NCBI GenBank assembly: GCA_016190535.1
Contig: JACPQK010000045.1
Location: 1-6,090, forward strand
Source of the DNA: Chloroflexota bacterium
Lineage (GTDB): Bacteria; Chloroflexota; Dehalococcoidia; JACPQK01
Direction of reading: 5' to 3'
Length of the DNA stretch: 6,090 nucleotides
How positions within the stretch are numbered: position 1 is the first letter of the stretch; every line of letters begins with the position of its first letter. Made by a program: the position numbers and the translations under genes. A model generated the notes under the pieces. It saw nothing but the letters and a program-made list of their open reading frames with translations. It had not been told where the DNA came from and did not search any database. Positions 1 through 5,072 of this stretch are shown piece by piece.

Positions 1-11
1 AACCCCCTGAA

Positions 12-48
12 TCCCCCAGTCTTGGGGGACTTATTAAATCTGGGGGAT
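12..48. repeat. C-run/G-run hairpin repeat at the window edge
   Basis: TCCCCCA (12-18) pairs with TGGGGGA (23-29) across a 4-base loop. The same left arm (ATCCCCCAG, 11-19) can instead pair with CTGGGGGAT at 40-48, so two alternative hairpins exist. CCCCCTGAATCCCCCAGTCT has the look of dispersed intergenic repeats, but it is cut by the window edge and its extent is unknown. Confidence 0.4.
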
Positions 49-257
49 GAGGTATGGGACGGCAAAACAAAGGGGGACCCGCGGCTGAGGTGCAGCTTCA
101 CCCGGGGGGTGAATCAGGGCCAAGTCTAAGGCAACTCGGGCAGAAGGGGCAATCGCTAGTTTTGGGCCCATCCCGCTTTGCAGCGGCCCCACGGCGGATG
201 AAAATGCGCGCCGTCTTACCCATACGGCGATGGCCACCGCCTCCATCGAACAACGTA

Positions 258-281
258 GGGGAGGAACACTGTGTCCTCCCC
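258..281 (-). terminator. terminator-like hairpin after the radical SAM gene
   Basis: GGGGAGGA (258-265) pairs perfectly with TCCTCCCC (274-281), an 8-bp stem with an 8-base loop, starting 22 bases past the radical SAM stop codon. Two more pairs are possible with one bulge. The minus-strand sequence that follows (TACGTTGTTC) is only mildly T-rich, so this may be a weak terminator or simply a 3' stabilising structure. Confidence 0.45.
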
Positions 282-302
282 GGGGCGGGCTTCGTCGTGG
301 GC

Positions 303-2183
303 TTAGCCGAACGGCACAGGGCCAGACCCCTGCGAGGGAATGGGGACCGCGGTATTCGCTGGGGAACACCGCGCCCGCTCCCGGCAGGCCGGGCTGAGGC
401 GTTGCAGGCCGCAGGCAGAGCAGGGGCCAGCAGCGCAGTCTGGCGTGTCTTCGCCCCGCAGCGCCCGCTCATACTCCCGCTTCAGGAAAGCAGGCCGTAG
501 TCCGGTATCCACATGGCTCCAGGGCAGTACCTCATACAAGGAGCGCTCCCGGTGGGCATAGAAGGCAGGGGCGAGGCCGGTATCTTGCAAGGCCTGGTGC
601 CAGTGCCCGTACTGGAAGTGCTCCCGCCAGGAGTCGAAGGCACAGCCCCGTTGCCACGCCCGGTAGACCACCTGCCCCAGGCGGCGGTCTCCCCGCGCCA
701 GGACCGCCTCCAGGAGGCTCTGCTGGGGGTTGGACCAGGCGAGGGCAGCCCCGGTGGGCTTCAGGACCCGGCGCAGCAACTGGTTCTTCTTCTCTATGAC
801 CTCCTGTGTGTCCTGGGGCCACCACTGGAAGGGTGTATGGGCCTTGGGGATGAAGGCGGCAGCGCTCACCCGCAGGTTGGGCCTGCGCCCGTTGCTCCGC
901 AGGCGGCTGATCCTGGCTACCAGGTCGGCGATGCCCACCACATCCTCCTCCGTCTCGGTAGGCAGGCCCAGCATGAAGTAGAGCTTGATGCTGCTCCAGC
1001 CCCGGTCCAGGGCCAGTTCCAGGGCCTCCAGGATAGTCTCCTCGGTGGCGGTCTTATTGATGGCCTGGCGGAGCCGGTAGGTGCCCGCCTCGGGGGCGAA
1101 GGTAAGGCCCAGTTTCTTCTGTTCCTGAAGGGACTCGGCCAGCTTTACCGAGAAGCTGGCCAGGCGCAGGCTGGGCAGGGAAAGACGGATGTGCTCCTCT
1201 CCATAGCGGTCCCGGAGGGCCGCTACCACCGTCTCGATGCCGGGATAGTCGCTGGTGCTCAGGGCCAGGAGGGCAATCTCCTGGTAGCCACAGCCCCTCA
1301 TGAGCTGGCCTGCCGCCTCCACCACCTGCTCCGGGGCACGGCGGCGTAGGGGGCGATATATGGCACCGGCCTGACAAAAGCGGCAGCCCCGGGTGCAGCC
1401 CCGCTGGAGCTCCACGGCACCCCGGTCGTGCACCACTTGCAAATATGGCACTACAGGACAGGTGAGCGCAGGGGGCAGTTCAGCAAGCCAGCGCCGAGAT
1501 ACCATGGCCGGCGCTTCCGGCACCGTGGGCACGATGCTGGCCATAGCCCCATCATCGTGGTAGGTCACTTCGTACAGAGAGGGCGCATAGATGCCAGGGA
1601 TAGCTGCTGCCCGCATCAGAAGCTCCCTCCGTGACCAGCCCTCCTCCTTGCCCAGGGCACAGAGCTCCAGCAGCTCCAGCAGGACTTCCTCCCCCTCGCC
1701 CAGGACAAAGAGGTCGATAAAGTCAGACATCGGCTCGGGGTTGAGGGCACAGCTTCCCCCAGCGATGACCAGGGGGTGCGTCTGGTCCCTTTCCTGAGCG
1801 AACAGGGGGATCCCCGCCAGGTCCAGCATGTGGAGGACATTGGTATAGTTGAGCTCATGGCCCAGGGAGAAGCCCAGGACGTCGAACTCCCCTAGGGGCC
1901 GCCGGGACTCCAGGGAGAACAGGGGCACACGGGCCTGGCGCATCGCCTTTGCCATATCCGGCCAGGGGGTGTAGACCCGTTCAGCGGCGTAATCGGGGTG
2001 GGAGTTGACCACATCATAGAGGATGGCCAGGCCCAGGTTGGACATGCCCACCTCGTAGACGTCGGGGTAGGCCAGGACCAGACGCACCCTGGCCTGGGGC
2101 TTGGCCACGCTGTTCCACTCGCCCCCCGTATAGCGGGCAGGGCGAGTCACAGAGCGGAGCAGGGAATCGAGGCTATTGTCCAA
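303..2183 (-). CDS. TIGR03960-type radical SAM protein with N-terminal B12-binding-like domain, function unknown
   Basis: A 626-residue protein. Residues about 30-180 look like the cobalamin-binding-like Rossmann domain of B12-type radical SAM enzymes, with stretches such as LAYPDVYEVGMSNLG (38-52), GFSLGHELNYTN (104-115) and LGEGEEVL (161-168); no DxHxxG cobalamin-ligand motif is seen. The radical SAM core follows. Its [4Fe-4S] motif CxxxCxxC is C263, C267 and C270 (RGCTRGCRFCQAG), with TFAPEAGT (361-368) and LYFMLGLPTET (401-411) further on. This arrangement matches the TIGR03960 family, whose reaction is unknown and which often neighbours a DUF2344 protein; none is visible here. The start is TTG: an in-frame TGA lies 15 bases upstream, and residues from SLDSLLRSVTRPARY align with where the family usually begins. 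No Shine-Dalgarno sequence precedes it, and a TATAAT sits 16-21 bases upstream, so the leader would be very short. The C-terminus is Cys-rich (C583, C588, C591, C600, C606), and the last ~35 residues do not look like the family. Confidence 0.88.
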   Translation of the reverse strand: MDNSLDSLLRSVTRPARYTGGEWNSVAKPQARVRLVLAYPDVYEVGMSNLGLAILYDVVNSHPDYAAERVYTPWPDMAKAMRQARVPLFSLESRRPLGEFDVLGFSLGHELNYTNVLHMLDLAGIPLFAQERDQTHPLVIAGGSCALNPEPMSDFIDLFVLGEGEEVLLELLELCALGKEEGWSRRELLMRAAAIPGIYAPSLYEVTYHDDGAMASIVPTVPEAPAMVSRRWLAELPPALTCPVVPYLQVVHDRGAVELQRGCTRGCRFCQAGAIYRPLRRRAPEQVVEAAGQLMRGCGYQEIALLALSTSDYPGIETVVAALRDRYGEEHIRLSLPSLRLASFSVKLAESLQEQKKLGLTFAPEAGTYRLRQAINKTATEETILEALELALDRGWSSIKLYFMLGLPTETEEDVVGIADLVARISRLRSNGRRPNLRVSAAAFIPKAHTPFQWWPQDTQEVIEKKNQLLRRVLKPTGAALAWSNPQQSLLEAVLARGDRRLGQVVYRAWQRGCAFDSWREHFQYGHWHQALQDTGLAPAFYAHRERSLYEVLPWSHVDTGLRPAFLKREYERALRGEDTPDCAAGPCSACGLQRLSPACRERARCSPANTAVPIPSQGSGPVPFG

Positions 2184-2198
2184 CGGACTACGAGGTCA

Positions 2199-2204
2199 AT
2201 TATA
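2199..2204 (-). promoter_or_regulatory. -10 box (TATAAT) for the radical SAM gene
   Basis: A perfect TATAAT on the minus strand lies 16-21 bases before the TTG start. No good TTGACA is found at 16-18 bases upstream; the sequence there is T-rich (ACTTTT). Transcription would begin at about 2190-2193, leaving a leader under ten bases, close to leaderless, which fits the missing Shine-Dalgarno sequence. The surrounding 2184-2308 gap holds no gene and no strong terminator for the aldolase; only a 4-bp AGCC/GGCT hairpin and a repeated GGAGCC are visible. Confidence 0.5.
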
Positions 2205-2308
2205 GCAGAGCGAATGGAGGGAAAAGTTTATCCGCCAGCCCACGCCATAGGTAAGCCCAAAAGGCTCCAGGCCGTAGTGGCTCCGCACCCTCCCCGGATG
2301 CTCCACTT

Positions 2309-3727
2309 CTACCCCTGGAGTAGCGCCTTGACGGCCTGGGGTATAGGCTGGGGAAGGAGTACAGGCGTTATGTGGCGTTGCACCAGGCTGGCTGTGCCCA
2401 CCACCCTCAGCTCCTGCAACAGGAGCCGGAACTTCTCCTGGAGGCGTTGGCGCAGGCTGGCCCGCACCTCCTCGGGCAGGGACCAGAGTTGGGCCTTGAA
2501 GGGACCCAGCGCCCGCTTGCGCTCCCGGTAGTAGAACTGCGCCTCGGTCACGCCCTTACCAGGACCTCCCAGCTCCTGCTTCAAGTAGTCGTACATGGCC
2601 TGGCGCAGGGAGGCAGGAAACTCCTCGCTATCATAGATGATGTTCTGGAACTCGGTGGCCAGGTGTACCTCCGCAGTATCCGTATCCGGAAAGTGGTGGA
2701 ACATCCCCTCGGGCAGGGTAGAGGCGCCGTGCTGCACCACTCCCGCCAGGCCGTAGCGCTCCCGGGCGGCCTGGGACAACTCCTTCAAGGTCTCGAAGCT
2801 AATATCTACCGGCGCTATAGTGCCGTCGGGCAGCACCACACCGCCGTGGTGGGTGCCTGTCTGAACGCTGAGCTTGGTCAGGCGCAGGGTGGCGCTGCCC
2901 ACCCGCTCCAGGTAGCCCTCCATGAAGGCCACCAGGTCCTCCACGGTGCTGTTGCGTCCCCCCACCTCCCCAATCTCACCTCCCACGGAGACTGCAATTC
3001 CGGGCGGCTGTATGCTCCCGATATACTCGACAAGCTCAGCGGTGGTCCGGAAGTTAGGCCCCTGCTGACGATGGAGGTCCACCTGGGCCAGGTCCACCAC
3101 CGTGGAGGCGTCGATATCGATGTTGTAGAAGCCCGCAGAAATGGATTCTCCCATGAGCTGGCGCAGGGCGGTCATCTCCCCCTGGGGGTCGTCCATATAG
3201 CGCGCCCGGTTGACCTGGAAGTGGTCTCCCTGGATGAACACCGGCCCCTGGAAGCCAGCTTTAATGGCGCCAGCCAGCACCACGACGACATATTCGTCGG
3301 GAGACTGGCTGGTATAGCCCATCTCGGAGCGGGCCAGCTCCAGCACCAGGGCACCCACCCCCAGCTCCCGGGCGGCGGCGAAGGCCGCCCAGGCCGTATC
3401 ATAGGGAAGCATGCGGGCGTTGATGGCCGGCACGGTGAATCCCGAGAACTCCCCTCGACCCCGGGCCAGGTAGAGCTCCCCAATGGAGGCCGGGTATATC
3501 CCCAGGGCCTGGGCTGCGGACCGAATAAGCCAGCGGGAGGCCTGCCGTAACTGCGAGTCTTTGCCCAATACCGCCTCCCAGACCAGAGGGCCCAGGGCCT
3601 CCTCCCGGAAGCGGCGGACGTCCAGGACCTCGAGTCCTCCCGCCGGGCTTAGACGCAGGATGACCGGCAGTCGCCTCATCAGCCCCTGAACTGGGGGGCT
3701 TGCCTGCGGGGGAACGTCGGCACTCAC
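2309..3727 (-). CDS. fba: class II (zinc) fructose-bisphosphate aldolase, long form
   Basis: A 472-residue protein that should cleave fructose 1,6-bisphosphate to glyceraldehyde 3-phosphate and dihydroxyacetone phosphate in the cytoplasm. Class II landmarks appear in order: FTVPAINARM (97-106); GDH (167-169), giving the catalytic Asp168 and zinc ligand His169; YNIDIDAS (201-208); GGEIGEVGG (249-257) with Glu251; GTHHG (291-295), a zinc His; QHGAS (332-336), the third zinc His, His333; and HLATEFQN (355-362) in the phosphate-binding loop region. Common class II enzymes have about 280-360 residues; here ~90 residues precede the barrel and ~80 basic, helix-rich residues follow it. The GTG start overlaps the pfkA stop (GTGA) and has AAGGA six bases upstream. 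An ATG at codon 17 is the alternative start but has a poorer ribosome site. The GDH and DAS stretches also recall the GatZ/KbaZ tagatose-bisphosphate aldolase family, but the three zinc His and the pfkA neighbour favour fructose-bisphosphate aldolase. The exact substrate is inferred. Confidence 0.85.
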   Translation of the reverse strand: MSADVPPQASPPVQGLMRRLPVILRLSPAGGLEVLDVRRFREEALGPLVWEAVLGKDSQLRQASRWLIRSAAQALGIYPASIGELYLARGRGEFSGFTVPAINARMLPYDTAWAAFAAARELGVGALVLELARSEMGYTSQSPDEYVVVVLAGAIKAGFQGPVFIQGDHFQVNRARYMDDPQGEMTALRQLMGESISAGFYNIDIDASTVVDLAQVDLHRQQGPNFRTTAELVEYIGSIQPPGIAVSVGGEIGEVGGRNSTVEDLVAFMEGYLERVGSATLRLTKLSVQTGTHHGGVVLPDGTIAPVDISFETLKELSQAARERYGLAGVVQHGASTLPEGMFHHFPDTDTAEVHLATEFQNIIYDSEEFPASLRQAMYDYLKQELGGPGKGVTEAQFYYRERKRALGPFKAQLWSLPEEVRASLRQRLQEKFRLLLQELRVVGTASLVQRHITPVLLPQPIPQAVKALLQG

Positions 3728-4689
3728 GAAATATCCTTGAGCAGCTTGAGATAAGCCTCCGAGGGCCCCTTCAGCCCCTCCCAGGACCAGGCCAAGGGGG
3801 AGTAGGTCAGAGCACCGGCGACAACACCTACCATATGGGCATCATAGCCCTGGAGCAGGCCATCCACGGCACCTTCCCCCAGCAAGGCCCCCAGGGCACG
3901 GTCCGAGGCTACCGGGGCACCACCCCGCTGTAAATGCCCCAGGATGCAGACGCGGGTCTCCTGCATGGTACATTGCTGGAAGGTAGAGAACACTGCCATA
4001 GCCCCGCCAGGGCCGAAGCCCTCTGACACTACCACCAGGCAGCTCCGTTTGCCCTGGGCCAGGCCCTCTACTAAGCGCTGGCAGACCTCGTCTATATCCA
4101 CCGGCATCTCGGGGATGAGCACCTCTTCGGCCCCGCCCGCCAGGGCCACCTCCAGGGCCAGAAAGCCCGAGTCCCGGCCCATGACCTCCACCACAAAGAG
4201 GCGGCTGAGGGCCTCGGCAGTATCCCGCAGGCGGTCGATGGCCTCCAGGGCGGTGTTGACGGCGGTATCGAAGCCCAGGGTGCGGTCACAGCCCGCCACA
4301 TCATTATCAATGGTGCCCGGCACCCCAAGCAAAGGTGGCCCGCCCTCCTGCCGCAGGGCCAGTGCCCCCCGGAAGGTCCCCTCACCGCCGATGGCTACCA
4401 GCCCGTCGATGCCCGCCGAGGCCAGATTGGCTATGGCCTGCCGACGCGCCTCGGCCTTGAAGAACTCGGGGCAGCGGGAGGTGCCCAGTATGGTGCCTCC
4501 CCGGTGCAGGATGTTGCTCACGGAGCGGGTATTCATCTCCTGGAAATCGCCCCGGAGCAGCCCCTGATAGCCGTCGGCAATGCCGACCACCCGGAGCCCC
4601 CGCCGCAAGGCCACGCGGGTCACCGCCCGGATACAGGCGTTCATCCCAGGGGCATCCCCACCGCTGGTGAGTACCCCGATGGTCTTCAT
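3724..4689 (-). CDS. pfkA: ATP-dependent 6-phosphofructokinase
   Basis: A 321-residue protein, the usual length of bacterial PfkA, aligning nearly residue for residue with the E. coli enzyme. It phosphorylates fructose 6-phosphate to fructose 1,6-bisphosphate, the committed step of glycolysis. Motifs: GGDAPGMN (10-17) in the nucleotide loop; Arg72 in GTSRC; GGEGT (101-105); PGTIDND (124-130) with catalytic base Asp128; VVEVMGRDSG (166-175); SEG (222-224); GHLQRGG (251-257) with substrate-binding His252 and Arg255. Gly at 104 and Gly at 125 (not Asp and Lys) are the residues known to mark ATP rather than pyrophosphate as donor. Position 103, normally the Asp that holds Mg-ATP, is Glu. Effector-site residues Arg21, Arg25 and Lys214 are kept, while position 54 is Thr with Arg at 55, so allosteric control by ADP/PEP is possible but not certain. 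ATG start at 4689-4687, with only a weak GGGAAG upstream. It is first in a two-gene unit with the aldolase. Confidence 0.95.
   Translation of the reverse strand: MKTIGVLTSGGDAPGMNACIRAVTRVALRRGLRVVGIADGYQGLLRGDFQEMNTRSVSNILHRGGTILGTSRCPEFFKAEARRQAIANLASAGIDGLVAIGGEGTFRGALALRQEGGPPLLGVPGTIDNDVAGCDRTLGFDTAVNTALEAIDRLRDTAEALSRLFVVEVMGRDSGFLALEVALAGGAEEVLIPEMPVDIDEVCQRLVEGLAQGKRSCLVVVSEGFGPGGAMAVFSTFQQCTMQETRVCILGHLQRGGAPVASDRALGALLGEGAVDGLLQGYDAHMVGVVAGALTYSPLAWSWEGLKGPSEAYLKLLKDIS
3734..3738 (-). promoter_or_regulatory. ribosome binding site of the aldolase gene, inside pfkA
   Basis: AAGGA on the minus strand lies within the last codons of pfkA, six bases before the GTG at 3727-3725. The GTG shares bases with the pfkA stop (GTGA). 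This decides the GTG start over the ATG at codon 17 and points to translational coupling of kinase and aldolase. Confidence 0.75.
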
Positions 4690-4710
4690 AGGCTACGCTT
4701 CCCGCCCACA

Positions 4711-4738
4711 CTCCCAATAGCTCCCAACTTGCTCCCAA
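4711..4738 (-). repeat. three phased TTGGGAG heptamers in the pfkA leader
   Basis: The heptamer CTCCCAA occurs on the plus strand (TTGGGAG on the minus strand) at 4711-4717, 4721-4727 and 4732-4738, with start-to-start spacings of 10 and 11 bases, about one helical turn. The cluster lies between the probable -10 box and the pfkA start codon. It could bind a regulator on one face of the DNA, or act in the leader RNA; function is inferred only from layout. Confidence 0.55.
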
Positions 4739-4740
4739 CC

Positions 4741-4763
4741 ATAATACTACCACCCCTCTGGGG
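4741..4763 (-). promoter_or_regulatory. putative pfkA promoter with dyad in the spacer
   Basis: TATTAT on the minus strand (4746-4741) matches the -10 consensus at five of six bases and would give a leader of about 45 bases before the pfkA ATG. Just upstream of it, within the spacer, is CCCC-AGA-GGGG (4763-4753 on the minus strand), a short dyad that could be an operator or chance. A matching -35 box is not evident, so the promoter is tentative. Confidence 0.35.
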
Positions 4764-4841
4764 AAATCATTATGGGCTTGCAGAGCAGCCCAGGGCATCC
4801 ACCCTGGCGCTTCGTTGCAGGGAAAGGGGCACCATTGCTCT

Positions 4842-5033
4842 CTCCCCTGGTGGGAGGCACCCAGAGGGTACCCGAGGGGGAGATATGTGCCGAGAGGGGC
4901 CGTGGCCTCACCCTCCCCCCCGCCCTCCCCCGTCGAGGGGGAGGGGAGTCTCCTCTCCCCGGGCGGGAGAGGATTGAGGTGAGGGGGACCCCTGGACCGG
5001 CCCAGCGCTCACCCTGCCCTCTCCCGTCGCGGG
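4842..5033. repeat. intergenic hairpin cluster, REP/MITE-like
   Basis: The core is a cruciform-like unit at 4906-4984. Outer arms CCTCACC (4906-4912) and GGTGAGG (4978-4984) enclose two perfect 9-bp hairpins with 5-base loops: 4923-4931 with 4937-4945 (loop GTCGA), and 4951-4959 with 4965-4973 (loop CGGGC). A smaller hairpin CTCCC/GGGAG lies at 4842-4856, also with a 5-base loop. At 5008-5033, CTCACCCTGCCCTCTCCC followed by a CCCG/CGGG stem looks like the left half of a second, truncated copy. The CTCACCC-CTCTCCC-GGGAGAGG-GGTGAGG theme resembles dispersed palindromic repeats common between genes of GC-rich bacteria. Copy number elsewhere cannot be seen. Confidence 0.6.
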
Positions 5034-5072
5034 TTGCACAGGGCCTGCGCTATGCGGAGTGGCCCTCTACCC

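Larger units (their letters stand above)
1..302. other. region downstream of the radical SAM gene, no gene recognised
   Basis: Open frames here have unlikely compositions and no recognisable family. A 41-codon minus-strand frame (223-98, ATG start) ends with a Cys-rich CPFCPSC but has no well-placed ribosome site, so it is not called. Hairpins are frequent: 12-29, TTCACCC/GGGTGAA at 97-113 (7 bp, 3-base loop), CGCCGT/ACGGCG at 209-229, and the terminator-like one at 258-281. A structured RNA is possible, but no known RNA signature (RNase P, tmRNA, 6S, SRP) was found. Confidence 0.5.
4690..5072. other. 383-base intergenic region between the oxidoreductase and pfkA
   Basis: No convincing coding frame is present on either strand; the open frames here are short, Pro/Arg/Gly-rich and unlike any family I know. 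The right two thirds (about 4842-5033) hold a cluster of C-rich/G-rich hairpins. The left third holds the probable pfkA promoter and phased heptamers. No T-run follows any hairpin on the minus strand, so a clean intrinsic terminator for the oxidoreductase gene is not seen. Confidence 0.7.

Noticed and set aside
98..300. Known structured RNA (RNase P, tmRNA, 6S or SRP RNA)
   Set aside because: Hairpins are present but none of the conserved core sequences of these RNAs was found on either strand.
34..369. 111-codon minus-strand frame overlapping the radical SAM tail
   Set aside because: Composition is Pro/Arg/Ser-rich and lacks protein-like patterning. The start lies inside the radical SAM gene without a ribosome site. 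It could be a remnant after a frameshift, but nothing shows that.
513..1349. 278-codon plus-strand open frame opposite the radical SAM gene
   Set aside because: Antisense shadow: repetitive Gly/Gln/Leu composition, no recognisable domain, and it covers the iron-sulfur motif region of a real gene.
2372..3550. 392-codon plus-strand open frame opposite the aldolase gene
   Set aside because: It mirrors the GC-rich codon positions of the aldolase, and its translation is rich in Gln, Leu, Gly and His with no family motif. The minus-strand frame has complete class II aldolase motifs.
4842..5033. CRISPR array
   Set aside because: The repeats are palindromic arms of unequal spacing with no regular direct repeat and spacer pattern.
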